Counted from the first letter of the stretch, positions 1-9,483 are shown. The stretch: DNA of 64,000 nt from a bacterium (GCA_024231955.1 JAAEPZ010000247.1:1-64000), one strand, 5' to 3'. Numbers and translations are program-made. The notes: generated by a model not told the origin, from the sequence alone.

Positions 1-237
1 GCCGCCAAGAAAAAGGTAGCCAAGAAGGTCGCGAAGAAGAAGGCCGTCAAAAAGGTTGCCAAGAAAAAGGTAGCCAAGAAGGTCGCGAAGAAGAAGGCCG
101 TCAAAAAGGTTGCCAAGAAAAAGGTAGCCAAGAAGGTCGCGAAGAAGAAGGCCGTCAAAAAGGTTGCCAAGAAAAAGGCAGTCAAGAAGGCCGTGAAAAA
201 AGCGCCTCGCAAACCCGCTACCAGGAAAAAGAGGTAA
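1..237 (+). CDS. Lys/Ala/Val-rich histone H1-like repeat protein (3' part only)
   Basis: The left edge cuts this gene; 78 codons remain in frame 1, ending with TAA at 235-237. The protein is almost entirely Lys, Ala and Val in KKVAKK-type blocks and ends in a basic tail, KAPRKPATRKKR. It is built from three identical 54-bp (18-codon) units at 4-57, 58-111 and 112-165, followed by a decayed fourth from 166. Such tails are known from bacterial histone H1-like and HU-like nucleoid proteins, where they bind DNA non-specifically. No globular domain is visible because the 5' part is missing, so a basic extension on another protein (for example a topoisomerase or HU) cannot be excluded. A strong terminator follows 30 bases downstream. 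Confidence 0.75.
   Translation, partial: AAKKKVAKKVAKKKAVKKVAKKKVAKKVAKKKAVKKVAKKKVAKKVAKKKAVKKVAKKKAVKKAVKKAPRKPATRKKR
4..165 (+). repeat. Three perfect 54-bp tandem repeats inside the Lys/Ala-rich gene
   Basis: Units 4-57, 58-111 and 112-165 are identical at the DNA level, including synonymous positions. A degenerate partial unit begins at 166. Identity at silent sites points to recent slippage or unequal recombination rather than selection on the protein alone. The array continues past the left edge. Confidence 0.9.
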
Positions 238-267
238 TCGGGCATCGGCGAGTAACGTTGAATAGAA

Positions 268-302
268 CGGGAGGAAGGATGCGACTCTTCCTCCCGTTTT
301 TT
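268..302 (+). terminator. Rho-independent terminator after the histone-like gene
   Basis: A perfect 10-bp stem (CGGGAGGAAG at 268-277 with CTTCCTCCCG at 287-296), a 9-base loop and six T residues at 297-302. It closes the transcript of the Lys/Ala-rich gene and separates it from the potassium-uptake genes. Confidence 0.9.
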
Positions 303-325
303 ATTGGGGACCATTCCGTCTGCTC

Positions 326-356
326 TTGACACGCGCCGAGCCCTTCGGACTATTCT
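326..356 (+). promoter_or_regulatory. Candidate promoter giving a nearly leaderless trkH mRNA
   Basis: TTGACA at 326-331 is followed after 19 bases by TATTCT at 351-356. Transcription would begin around 362-364, almost at the ATG at 366. No Shine-Dalgarno sequence lies before that ATG, which fits leaderless translation. The spacing is longer than the ideal 17 bases, so this is tentative. Confidence 0.35.
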
Positions 357-365
357 GTGACGATC

Positions 366-2087
366 ATGAAAATACTCTCCCGACATACGCTCACCGGTTC
401 GCGTCCGCTATCCGCTCTGTCCCTGCTGTTTCTGCTGGGGGGCGTGATGGAGTTGGGCGGAGTCATGCCGGAGTTCATCCGGAATCTGCGGCAACCCATG
501 ACCGCTCTCATCTTCAGCGGATTCTGTCTGCACCATATCGCTTGCTCCTGGCGGAGAGGGTGGCGGATCTGTTTCCTGGCCAATTCCCTGAGCACGTTCC
601 TGATGGCGACAACGATACTGGCTCTCCTGTTGGCCGCCGGCTGTTCAGGTAAGCTCCCGTCCGGATTCGCACCCGCGGCGATACTGCTCCACTCTGTTCT
701 CCTGCTCTCACTCCTGGAGCTTGGACGCCTGAACCAACTGCTGACGCGCAAGGGCGTTCCCCCCGCGGTATTTGTCGTGCTCGGATTTCTGTCCCTGATT
801 CTGTTGGGGGCATTTCTGTTGATGTTGCCGGCCGCCACCAGAGGCGTCGAACTCGGATTCGTGGATGCGCTCTTCACCTCGGTCAGCGCCACCTGCGTAA
901 CGGGGTTGACTGTGGTCGAGACCGGTTCCGTGTTCACTAGTTTCGGCCTCGGCGTTCTCTTTCTGCTCTTCCAGATCGGTGGCCTGGGCATACTCACCGT
1001 AACCAGTTTTTTTGCGCTGTTGCTGTCACGCGATCTCGGCACGCGGGAGCGACTGGCGATCAGCGAGAACTTCGGCACTTCGGGTTTCCGCGGACTGCGT
1101 GGTTTGATTCTCCGTCTGGTCTCCTTCACGTTCGTGATAGAGGCGCTCGGCGCATTGCTGCTCCACCTCACTGCCGGGCCGCAGTTGGGCGCGGACAGCG
1201 CACGATTGGGGAGCGCCGTGTTTCATGCCGTAAGCGCGTTCTGCAACGCCGGTTTCAGCCTCTATCCCGACAGCCTGACCGGTTTCATCCCGCAACCGGC
1301 GGCCCTGTTCACCGTTGCCGGTCTGATCATGATCGGAGGATTGGGTTTCCTGCTCTGTTTCGAGTTGCTCGGCCGTACCCGTCTCATCGGCGTGAGACGC
1401 CTGCGGGGCAAACGGCGACGTCTGTCACTCCAGGGGAGACTGGTGCTGATCGCTTCGCTGGTTCTCTGGATCGTCGGTACACTCATGTTCCTCTACGCCG
1501 AGTGGAACGGGGCGCTGGCCGAACATACCGGAGGGGAGAAACTGCTCATGGCTTTCTTCCAATCGGTAACGTCGCGGACGGCGGGTTTCGAGATCTTCCC
1601 GCAAACCGAACTCTCTCCGGCCGGTACCTTCGGAACTACACTGTTGATGTTCATCGGTGCCGCCCCCGGTTCGACCGGCGGTGGCATCAAAGTGGTGACG
1701 ATCGTCCTGACGATCCTGCTGCTCCATTCGTTTTTCCGAGGGCGTACCAGAGTCGATCTGGCCGGGAGAACGATTCCGGAAACTGTCATCAGGGAGGCTT
1801 TGGCGGTCATCAGTGCCGCGCTTTTCCTGGTTTTCGGTGCGATAATGGCGTTACTTCTGGTCGAGGGGACACCCTTGGCGGCAACCATCTTCGAGGCGGT
1901 GTCCGCCTTCGCCACGGTCGGATTGTCGACCGGACTCTCCGCGGAGCTGGGTGACTTCGGCAAACTGATGCTGGCGCTGTTGATGTTCTGTGGACGTGTC
2001 GGCCTACTCACCGTTGCTCTGGGGGTGAGTGGCGGATTGAGTGAGCGCAAGTACCGGCTTCCGGAGGAGGGTGTGATGATCGGCTGA
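366..2087 (+). CDS. trkH: TrkH/KtrB-family potassium channel subunit
   Basis: Membrane subunit of a Trk/Ktr potassium uptake system. The 573-residue protein is highly hydrophobic, with four pore-like repeats; selectivity-filter-type stretches read SATCVTGL, SAFCNAGF, TSRTAGF and SAFATVGLS, the last glycine-rich segments being the K+ filter region. The C-terminal GRVGLLTVALG block is typical of the family. Two extra hydrophobic segments lie at the N-terminus before the first pore repeat. The start is the ATG at 366; a GTG at 357 is in frame but neither has a Shine-Dalgarno sequence. The regulatory RCK subunit follows 170 bases downstream on the same strand, as in many trk/ktr loci. Whether coupling is to Na+ or H+ cannot be told. 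Confidence 0.92.
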   Translation: MKILSRHTLTGSRPLSALSLLFLLGGVMELGGVMPEFIRNLRQPMTALIFSGFCLHHIACSWRRGWRICFLANSLSTFLMATTILALLLAAGCSGKLPSGFAPAAILLHSVLLLSLLELGRLNQLLTRKGVPPAVFVVLGFLSLILLGAFLLMLPAATRGVELGFVDALFTSVSATCVTGLTVVETGSVFTSFGLGVLFLLFQIGGLGILTVTSFFALLLSRDLGTRERLAISENFGTSGFRGLRGLILRLVSFTFVIEALGALLLHLTAGPQLGADSARLGSAVFHAVSAFCNAGFSLYPDSLTGFIPQPAALFTVAGLIMIGGLGFLLCFELLGRTRLIGVRRLRGKRRRLSLQGRLVLIASLVLWIVGTLMFLYAEWNGALAEHTGGEKLLMAFFQSVTSRTAGFEIFPQTELSPAGTFGTTLLMFIGAAPGSTGGGIKVVTIVLTILLLHSFFRGRTRVDLAGRTIPETVIREALAVISAALFLVFGAIMALLLVEGTPLAATIFEAVSAFATVGLSTGLSAELGDFGKLMLALLMFCGRVGLLTVALGVSGGLSERKYRLPEEGVMIG

Positions 2088-2205
2088 TCGTCCGGTCGAA
2101 CATCATCTGTGGTGCCGTCCGTCTGGCCGTCGGCCCTTCGCCCTCTCGGACTGAGCCGCCCTGCACAATTCGCCGCCGGGAATGTCCGTTACCGATTCTT
2201 CCCCA

Positions 2206-2233
2206 TTGCAAAGGGGCCGTCCTGTGTTAGACT
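2206..2233 (+). promoter_or_regulatory. Candidate sigma70 promoter for trkA
   Basis: TTGCAA at 2206-2211, a 16-base spacer and TAGACT at 2228-2233, preceded by TG-type bases. It lies in the 170-base gap between trkH and trkA, so trkA may have its own transcript. Match quality is only moderate. Confidence 0.35.
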
Positions 2234-2259
2234 GCGGTTTCGGTTCATCTGGAGGAATT

Positions 2260-2949
2260 ATGAATGATCATGTTATCAGACGCGCAGTGGTTGCCGGGCT
2301 GGGACGCTTCGGCAAGGCGGTGGCTCTGACTCTGGCCGAGTTCGGTGTCGATGTCATCGCTATCGATTCCGACATGCGTCTGGTCGAGGAGATCAAGGAT
2401 GACGTCGATCTCGCGCTCTGCCTGGAGGCCACTCGACCCGGTGCCCTGGCGGAGTTGGAGCTGGAACGCTCCGATGTCTTTATCGTCGGGGTGGGGGAGG
2501 ACTTCGAGGCCAATGTGCTCCTCACCTCCATGGCGCTCGAGATGGGGATCCCCCAGGTGATCACACGTGCGCAGAATCCGCTCCGGAAACGGGTGCTGGA
2601 ACGGGTGGGGGCAACCCGTGTATTGTACGCCGAGCAGGAGGTGGGGCAGAGACTGGCGCGCAACCTGGTCAGCGGGAGCGCCATCGAGTTCATCAATCTG
2701 CCCGAGGAGTATTCCCTGCGTGAGGTGCTCCTGCCTCTCTCTTTCGCGGACAAGACCCTCGCCGATCTGCAGCTGCGCAAGGAGCACGGGTTAACGGTCG
2801 TTGCCGTCACCAGGAGTATTGAACAGGACGGTGTCGTCGAACCCAGGGTGCACCCGGTGCCCAGCGCGGATTTCCTCCTGTCCGAGGGGGATGTCCTTTC
2901 GATCATCGCCGAGAACAACCGATTCGAATTATTGAACAAGTTGTCCTGA
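2260..2949 (+). CDS. trkA: TrkA/KtrA-family RCK regulatory subunit
   Basis: Cytoplasmic gating subunit that binds nucleotide and controls the neighbouring TrkH channel. The 229-residue protein has an N-terminal Rossmann (RCK_N) fold with the dinucleotide motif GLGRFG at residues 13-18 and an acidic residue at the end of the second strand (IAIDSD). It also has a C-terminal RCK_C domain from about residue 145 (SLREVLLPLSFADKTLADL onward). A single RCK unit of this length is KtrA-like, whereas E. coli TrkA is a tandem duplicate. The ATG at 2260 follows GGAGGA at 2251-2256; an in-frame upstream extension to 2182 lacks a ribosome binding site. Confidence 0.93.
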   Translation: MNDHVIRRAVVAGLGRFGKAVALTLAEFGVDVIAIDSDMRLVEEIKDDVDLALCLEATRPGALAELELERSDVFIVGVGEDFEANVLLTSMALEMGIPQVITRAQNPLRKRVLERVGATRVLYAEQEVGQRLARNLVSGSAIEFINLPEEYSLREVLLPLSFADKTLADLQLRKEHGLTVVAVTRSIEQDGVVEPRVHPVPSADFLLSEGDVLSIIAENNRFELLNKLS

Positions 2950-2989
2950 GCCCCCCGGACGCCAGGACGACCATCCGGAGACCTGATCA

Positions 2990-5900
2990 ATGAAATCTCC
3001 CGCAATCAGCTTCCAAGCCTCTCCTCTGCATCGCGGCGCCTATCTGACGCTGCTGGCGATTCTGCTGCTGACGCTGCTGTCACCGACAGCGAAAGGGTCG
3101 GAGGATCTGACCTTCTTCAACAAACTGTATACGGATGGCCTCTACGATGTGGCCATCGGTCAGATGGAGGCCCTCCTCACGCGCAATCCGCGTCACTCGG
3201 AGCGCAACGAACTCGTCTGGTTGCTGGGGTACAGCTGCCGCGCATTGGAGCGGAACGGGGAGGCGCTGACCTGGCTCGATGAGTTCGCCACCGTTGCGCC
3301 CGCCGACAGTCGTGCCTGCACCGCCCTCTTCGACGGGGCCGGCTGCGGAGCCGCCGCTGGGGAGCTGCAGAGGACGGGTTTGGTTCTGGACCGTCTGCTG
3401 CGTGAATTCGGGGAGTGTGAGCATCATGCCGCGGCGGTGCTTCTCTCCGCCCGCGTCAAGGTCGCGCTGGGTGAGGAGGCTGTTGCCCTGCAACTGCTCG
3501 GCTATCTCATAGATTCAACCGGCGACGATGAATTACTCGGTCGTGCCCTCTTCGAGCGGGCACGTCTGCGTGGCGAGCATGACCCGGAAGCCGCGCGTGC
3601 GGATCTCGAGCAGTTGAAAGCCTCTCTCCCCAAGCATCCTCTGGCGGGGTTCGCGGCGATGGAGCTGGCGGAGCAATCCGCGGCGCAGGGGCGTGAGGAG
3701 AGTGCTTACGACGACCTGGACTGGGTCCTGACCAACTTCGACCTTGCGGAGATCCTCACCCGAGCCCTGCGCATGCGTGCGGATCTGCAGATCCGCGAAG
3801 GGCGATACGCGGATGCCGCCAACTCCCTGACCGAATTCCGCACCCGTTTCCCCGGTGACGGCGACCTGGATCTGCTCTCCGAGGAGGTGGATCTCCTGCT
3901 GTCTGCGGCATTGCCGCAGGAGGCTCTCCTGCGTGCCCGTCTGTACTGGGATCGTGCCGGGGATACGCTGATCGCCTGGCATCTGCTGGGTCGCGCCGTC
4001 GAGGCCACCGGCAACCGGGAGCGGGCGCTGGAGGCCTGGACGCGGGTTGCCGATCTGGATCCTGAAGGTGAGCTTGGCCTCGCCGCCCTGCAGCATCTTT
4101 TCGAACTCCATCTGGAGAGCTCATCCGAGGAGGATATCTCCGGGTTGAGCACCCTCGTCAATCGTCTGCTGGAGCGGTTGCCTGATGTCGACGAGCGGGG
4201 TCGAGTGCTGCTCCGACTGGGCGATAAATGGGTGGCGAGCGGGCGCCCCCTGGCTGCGGAGCGCGCCTGGGAATCCCTGCTCGACGACTACAGCTCGTGC
4301 GCCGCAGTACCGGCGGCACTATTCAAACTGGCCGGTCTCCGTGAGGTTCAGGGGAGCTGGCGCGAAGCCGAGCAACTCTACAACCGGCTGGTCCGGGAGC
4401 ATGGGGCGAGCGCGCGCGGGATGGATGCGCGCCGCAGTCTGGAGAACCTCCGCCTCTACTACAGGGTCGATGAGCATGCAGCCGTCGGCAAGCTCCTCGA
4501 CCTGTTCGGCTCGGATATGGCCGAGCCAGAACGCTCACTTCTCGTGGGCGAGGTCATCATGAATGACCTCAAGGATTTCCCCCGTGCCTGGGAGTATTTC
4601 TCCGAGCTGACGAATCGGAATCCCACCGAGCAATACCTGTTGCTGACGGGGCGCGCGGCCTTGCGTCAGAAAGAGAAGCTGCTGCTTGCCGCCGGGGTGA
4701 ATGAATCCGCCGCCATCTGGCGCGACAGGGCGCTGCAGGCCCTGGAGACCTGCCTGCGCAGCGCCGCGGGGGAGACAGCGGCCGAAGCTCAGTACGAGCT
4801 GACGCTTCTGCGGCTAGCCGAGTTGCCCTCGGGGCCGGATCGCCTGCCGCTCTATGACGGCTATCTCCGCACCTGGGGCGAGTCGCGATGGGCGGCCCGT
4901 CTCTACTTCGAAAGGGGCGAGTTGTACAGAGGCCCCGGCTGGAGCGACCGCACGGCCGCCAGACGGCGCGCGACCGAGGATTATCAGCGTGTCCTGACCC
5001 TGGAGCCGGAGAGTGGAGAGAGTGAGATCTGGCGTCTGCGCGCCAGGTTGGCCCTGGGGCATCTCGCTTTGGAGGATGAACGTCATGAGGAGGCCTCCGA
5101 TCACTTCCGGCAGATCGTTGCCGCCGCACCAACCCTCTACGAGGGTTGCGAAGCCCTCTTCGGGCTGGGCGAGGTCGCGGAGATGACGCGGCAGTTCCGC
5201 GCCGCGCAGAACCACTTCCGCCGCTACCTTGAGCTGGCGCCGAGCAGTCCCCGGCGGGCGCGCTGTCTGATCCACATCGGCGACGCCTGTTATTTCCTGG
5301 GCGAATGGCCCCAGGCGAGGGAGATGTACCTGGCGGTGGGTTTGGCCGAACCGGACAGTCCGCTTGTTGACGACGCCATCTATAGGCTGGCGCTGACCGA
5401 GGAGCAGACCGGAAATATCGCAGAGTACCACACGAGATTGATCTGGCTGCTGCGCAACGGTTCACCCCGCTTCATGCGTGAAGCGGCCTGGCGACTGGCC
5501 CGCGCCGCCTCCGCGGCCGGTCACGATGAGGACACGTTGAACTATCTGGAATTCCTGCGCGATCTCGGTTGGGACGGTCGTTACGCGGCCGAGGGCGGTC
5601 TGCTGCTCGGCGGCATCTACCTGGAGACGGGCGATGGTCCCACGGCCGTGGCCCACTTCGATTCCCTGCTGGCCCGGGTCACCCTGGGCGACGCCCGTCC
5701 GGAAGCCGAGTTGGGACGAGTGCGCGCGCTGCTGCTCGCGGGTCGTACTGACGAGGCTACCACGGCCTGGGAGGCGCTGGCCTCCGCTGCGGCCGTTGCC
5801 GATGAGGAGCGGGCGCAGGTTCTGCTGGGCTTCGGCCGGGCCTGCATCGCCGGTGACGAGGTCCCGCGCGCCGTCGAGTACTTCGAGGCTTGCGTCAACG

Positions 5901-6640
5901 GTTTCCCCGGTGACGACTCCGCCGCCTGGGCGCACTACGAACTCGCCATGATCGAGGGGCGCGCCAGACGCTTCACCGATGCCTGCGCGGGTTTCGATCG
6001 ACTGCTCGAACTCCACCCCCGATCCGCGGCCGCGCGGGAGGGGGCGATCAAGGCTGCGGGCATCCTCTACAGTCAGGGCGACTTCGCCGGTGCGGGCGAA
6101 CGCTATGAGCATGCGTTGACGCTGCATGATGATCCTCCGCCCGAGTTGCTCTACTACTCGGCGCTCGCGTTGGAGAAGAACATGCAGGCCGAACCTGCGC
6201 TGGCGCGCATCCGCACCCTGCTCGCTCGCTATCCCGATGATGAACACGTGCCGGAGGCGATGATGAAGGTGGGATTCTACCTGCAGGCGCTGGGGCAGTA
6301 TGAGCGTGCGATTCTGGCCTACCGCAACGCCGAGTTGTTCCAGGATCGCGAGGGCAAGGCCCGCCTCCATTTCTGGATGGCCGACTGCCTCGAATCCGCG
6401 GGGAACATCCCGGAGGCGCTGGCGGAGTTCCTCCGCGTGACCTATCTCTTCAGCGATCAGGGGCTCTGGGGCGTCACCGCCACCCTGCGCGCCGCAACCC
6501 TCTACGAAAGGGGCGGCGAGGTCAGTCAGGCCAGGCAACTCTACGAGAAGGTCATCGCCGGCCAGGGAGCGGACTCCGATTTCGGCAAGGCGGCGAACGA
6601 TGGTCTCCGGAGGTTGGCGGTTCCGGGAGGGCAGGGCTGA
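2990..6640 (+). CDS. Large exported tetratricopeptide-repeat protein
   Basis: The 1216-residue protein begins with a signal peptide (charged N-terminus, then a Leu-rich core, likely cleaved near residue 36, before SEDLTFFNKLY). The rest is a solenoid of TPR-like helical pairs rich in Ala, Leu, Glu and Arg. Recurring motifs are of the type AxxxYExxLxxxPxs, for example near residues 60-90, 330-370, 680-780 and 960-1100. It has no catalytic motif, so a periplasmic scaffold or assembly role is likely; similar proteins in FCB-group bacteria are annotated only as TPR proteins. The stop is two bases before the start of the UvrA gene, suggesting co-transcription. Exact repeat boundaries are not resolved by eye. 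Confidence 0.85.
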   Translation: MKSPAISFQASPLHRGAYLTLLAILLLTLLSPTAKGSEDLTFFNKLYTDGLYDVAIGQMEALLTRNPRHSERNELVWLLGYSCRALERNGEALTWLDEFATVAPADSRACTALFDGAGCGAAAGELQRTGLVLDRLLREFGECEHHAAAVLLSARVKVALGEEAVALQLLGYLIDSTGDDELLGRALFERARLRGEHDPEAARADLEQLKASLPKHPLAGFAAMELAEQSAAQGREESAYDDLDWVLTNFDLAEILTRALRMRADLQIREGRYADAANSLTEFRTRFPGDGDLDLLSEEVDLLLSAALPQEALLRARLYWDRAGDTLIAWHLLGRAVEATGNRERALEAWTRVADLDPEGELGLAALQHLFELHLESSSEEDISGLSTLVNRLLERLPDVDERGRVLLRLGDKWVASGRPLAAERAWESLLDDYSSCAAVPAALFKLAGLREVQGSWREAEQLYNRLVREHGASARGMDARRSLENLRLYYRVDEHAAVGKLLDLFGSDMAEPERSLLVGEVIMNDLKDFPRAWEYFSELTNRNPTEQYLLLTGRAALRQKEKLLLAAGVNESAAIWRDRALQALETCLRSAAGETAAEAQYELTLLRLAELPSGPDRLPLYDGYLRTWGESRWAARLYFERGELYRGPGWSDRTAARRRATEDYQRVLTLEPESGESEIWRLRARLALGHLALEDERHEEASDHFRQIVAAAPTLYEGCEALFGLGEVAEMTRQFRAAQNHFRRYLELAPSSPRRARCLIHIGDACYFLGEWPQAREMYLAVGLAEPDSPLVDDAIYRLALTEEQTGNIAEYHTRLIWLLRNGSPRFMREAAWRLARAASAAGHDEDTLNYLEFLRDLGWDGRYAAEGGLLLGGIYLETGDGPTAVAHFDSLLARVTLGDARPEAELGRVRALLLAGRTDEATTAWEALASAAAVADEERAQVLLGFGRACIAGDEVPRAVEYFEACVNGFPGDDSAAWAHYELAMIEGRARRFTDACAGFDRLLELHPRSAAAREGAIKAAGILYSQGDFAGAGERYEHALTLHDDPPPELLYYSALALEKNMQAEPALARIRTLLARYPDDEHVPEAMMKVGFYLQALGQYERAILAYRNAELFQDREGKARLHFWMADCLESAGNIPEALAEFLRVTYLFSDQGLWGVTATLRAATLYERGGEVSQARQLYEKVIAGQGADSDFGKAANDGLRRLAVPGGQG

Positions 6641-6642
6641 GC

Positions 6643-9435
6643 ATGAAACCCCTCATCAAAGTTCACGGAGCGCGTGTCAACAATCTGCGCAACCTGGATG
6701 TGGAGATCCCCCGTTACCGATTGACGGTGCTCACCGGTCCCAGCGGTTCGGGGAAGAGCAGTCTGGCGTTCGACACCCTCTTCGCGGAGGGGCAACGGCG
6801 GTATGTCGAAAGCCTGTCGACCCAGGCTCGCTCGCTCATCGGCGAACTGGTCCGTCCCGATGTCGATCTGATCGAGGGGTTAAGCCCGGCGGTGGCCGTC
6901 AACCAGCACAGCACCTCCGCCGGACCCCGCTCCACCGTCGGCACCCTGAGCGAGATCGGCAACTATTTGCGGTTGCTCTACGCTCGGGTAGGGGAGTTGT
7001 CGGGCGGTTCGGGCGCATTCCTTCTCGACGAGATAGCCATCCTCGAACGTCTTACCTCAATCGAAACCGGGCGGAAGGTGACCCTGTTGGCGCCGGTGCT
7101 CGATGAGCGCAAGGGTGCGCAGAAGCGTCTGCTCGACAAGCTCCGCAGGGCAGGTCTGGTGAAGGTGCGGCTCAACGGTGAGATCTGTGATCTCGATGAC
7201 GATCTGATGCTCATACCCGGACGCCGCAACAGCATCGAAGCCGTAGTCGATCGCCTGAAGGCCGGCGGCAAGGCCGTTCGCCGGTTGGAGCAGGGGTTGA
7301 GGAGCTGTCTGAATCTGGGCGCGGGACGCGTGCGGGTCCTGCTGGGGGCAACCCCCGATTGCGATGAGGAGGAGTGGAACTTCACCGTGGCCGGCAAGGG
7401 GGAGACCCGCTTGCCCGAGATGTCCCCCAGCCTGTTCTCCTTCAACAGCCGCAGCGGCGCCTGCGGCGGGTGCCAGGGGATGGGCCGGATCCGCAGCCTG
7501 CGTGAGGATCTTCTGGTGCCGGATACCAGCCTCTCGCTTGGGGCGGGCGCCGTTGATTATCTGCGGGGCACGCGGGGAGCCTGGTTGAGGGCGCAGGTGG
7601 AGGCTCTGGCCGAAGCGCTGGACTTCACTTTGGATACCCCGTACCGCGAGATCACCGCGGAGTCCCGGAAGACGCTGCTGTACGGCAGCAAGCGGGGGCA
7701 GTTGGATATCCAGTTCAAGACCCAGCGTGGGCGCTATCGCCGTCTTTTCGAGGGTTTGATCCCCTATCTCGAACGACGGCAGGAGGAGACCTCCAGCACC
7801 GCCGTGCGCAAACAGATCGAAAAGTACATGGGGGATGAACCGTGTCCCGATTGCGGCGGCCGGAGATTGAGTTCCGAAGCTCTGCGGATCAGCATCGGGG
7901 GACTTGATTACGCCGAGATCACGGCGCTTCCGCTCAAGGAGTTGGACGACTTCATCCGCGGAGTATCGTTCTCCGGTACGAGGCAGCCGGTGGCCGAGGA
8001 GATCCTGCCGGAGATCCTGTCGCGTGTCGGTTTTCTGATGCGTGTCGGACTGGGCTATCTCAGCCTCGATCGAGCGACCTCGACCCTCTCCGGCGGCGAA
8101 CGGCAGCGGTTGGCTCTGGCCGAGCAGGTGGGGGCATCGATGACTGGCGTGCTCTATATCCTGGATGAGCCGTCGATCGGCCTGCACCCCAGGGATCATC
8201 AGGCATTGCTGGAGACGCTCGTGCAATTGCGCGACCGGGGCAATACCGTGATCGTGGTCGAACATGACCGGGAGACGATAGAGCGGGCCGACTGGATAAT
8301 CGACCTGGGACCCGCTGCCGGCGAAAACGGTGGCCAGGTGATCGCCGTGGGAACCCCCGAGACGATCAGGATGAATCCCGCCAGCCTGACCGGGCGTTGC
8401 CTGTTGGAGGCTGTGACGAAAGCTCCCAGGAAACCGCGCAAAAAGACCGGCAAGGGGATACAGGTGCTCGGGGCGCGGCAACATAACCTCAAGAAGCTGG
8501 ATGTGGAGTTCCCGCTGGGACTCCTGACGTGCGTTACCGGCGTGTCGGGCAGCGGCAAGAGCACGCTGGTCCATGATATCCTCTACGCGGTTCTGGCGAG
8601 GGAGAAGCACCGCTACCAGGGACGGGCGGGATTGTGCGATGCCGTGAAGGGTAGCGACAGGATCACCGACATCGTCCATGTGGACCAGACGCCGATCGGC
8701 CGTTCGCCGCGGAGCAATCCCGCCACTTTCGCCGGCCTGTGGGGGCCCATCCGGGATCTCTACTCCAGCTTGCCCGAGAGTCGGATCCGTGGCTATGGCG
8801 CCGGTCGCTTCAGTTTCAATGTCAAGGGCGGGCGCTGCGAGGAGTGCCAGGGTGGGGGCCAGAAGAAGGTAACGCTTCACTTCCTCCCGACAGCCTACGT
8901 TACCTGCGAGGCCTGTCGAGGGCGCCGATTCAACCGCGAGACGCTGGATATCCATTACCGGGGGCGGAATATCGCCGAGGTGCTGGAGATGACTATCGAG
9001 CAGGCGCTGGAGCATTTTTCAGAGATCCCCAAAATCTGCCGGGGACTGCAGTCGCTGTCGGAGGTCGGACTCGGCTATCTCCGCCTGGGGCAGAGCGCGC
9101 TGACCCTTTCCGGCGGTGAAGCCCAGCGGCTGAAGCTGGCCAGGGAGCTCTCCCGGCGCAGCCGCGGACACACATTCTACATCCTTGACGAACCGAGCAC
9201 GGGATTGCATTTTGATGACGTGAAAACGCTGATGGCCATCCTGCATCGGCTGGTTGACAAGGGGCATAGCGTTACTATAATCGAGCACAATCCCGACATA
9301 ATCAGGGAAGCGGACTGGATCATCGATCTGGGTCCCGAGGGGGGGCCGGAAGGTGGCGAACTGCTGTTCTCCGGCCGGCCCGCCGATATCGTCACATGCG
9401 CCCGTAGTCATACGGGGGCGATTCTACGAAGATAA
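6643..9435 (+). CDS. uvrA: UvrA-family excinuclease ABC subunit A, divergent
   Basis: DNA-damage recognition ATPase of nucleotide excision repair, or a UvrA paralogue. The protein has 930 residues, close to E. coli UvrA (940). It has two ABC ATPase halves: Walker A GPSGSGKS at 32-39 and GVSGSGKS at 633-640, with signatures LSGGERQRLALAEQ and LSGGEAQRLKLAREL and Walker B ILDEPSIGLHPRD and ILDEPSTGLHFDD. The UvrB-interaction region (IEGLSPAVAVNQ onward) is present. The C-terminal zinc module is intact (CEEC, then CEAC). The first zinc module keeps only its second Cys pair (C274, C277); the expected CxxCG pair just before the SPSLFSFN block is replaced by VAGKG, and the Cys pair usual after ARVGE is absent. 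ATG at 6643 overlaps the TPR gene end region (TGAGCATG). Confidence 0.9.
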   Translation: MKPLIKVHGARVNNLRNLDVEIPRYRLTVLTGPSGSGKSSLAFDTLFAEGQRRYVESLSTQARSLIGELVRPDVDLIEGLSPAVAVNQHSTSAGPRSTVGTLSEIGNYLRLLYARVGELSGGSGAFLLDEIAILERLTSIETGRKVTLLAPVLDERKGAQKRLLDKLRRAGLVKVRLNGEICDLDDDLMLIPGRRNSIEAVVDRLKAGGKAVRRLEQGLRSCLNLGAGRVRVLLGATPDCDEEEWNFTVAGKGETRLPEMSPSLFSFNSRSGACGGCQGMGRIRSLREDLLVPDTSLSLGAGAVDYLRGTRGAWLRAQVEALAEALDFTLDTPYREITAESRKTLLYGSKRGQLDIQFKTQRGRYRRLFEGLIPYLERRQEETSSTAVRKQIEKYMGDEPCPDCGGRRLSSEALRISIGGLDYAEITALPLKELDDFIRGVSFSGTRQPVAEEILPEILSRVGFLMRVGLGYLSLDRATSTLSGGERQRLALAEQVGASMTGVLYILDEPSIGLHPRDHQALLETLVQLRDRGNTVIVVEHDRETIERADWIIDLGPAAGENGGQVIAVGTPETIRMNPASLTGRCLLEAVTKAPRKPRKKTGKGIQVLGARQHNLKKLDVEFPLGLLTCVTGVSGSGKSTLVHDILYAVLAREKHRYQGRAGLCDAVKGSDRITDIVHVDQTPIGRSPRSNPATFAGLWGPIRDLYSSLPESRIRGYGAGRFSFNVKGGRCEECQGGGQKKVTLHFLPTAYVTCEACRGRRFNRETLDIHYRGRNIAEVLEMTIEQALEHFSEIPKICRGLQSLSEVGLGYLRLGQSALTLSGGEAQRLKLARELSRRSRGHTFYILDEPSTGLHFDDVKTLMAILHRLVDKGHSVTIIEHNPDIIREADWIIDLGPEGGPEGGELLFSGRPADIVTCARSHTGAILRR

Positions 9436-9483
9436 TACGGCATCAAGCATCAACATGCAGAGCCGTCGCAGGGAGGTACTGCC

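Noticed and set aside
1..180. Regular 54-bp repeats as a CRISPR array
   Set aside because: Units abut without variable spacers, are in frame, and encode Lys/Ala/Val blocks; no cas gene is nearby.
7057..9015. 652-codon minus-strand frame inside uvrA
   Set aside because: Antisense shadow of a high-GC gene; composition is Gln/His/Pro-rich, with no ribosome binding site or domain.
9436..9483. Glycine riboswitch before gcvT
   Set aside because: Only 48 bases separate uvrA and gcvT, too short for a tandem or single glycine aptamer.
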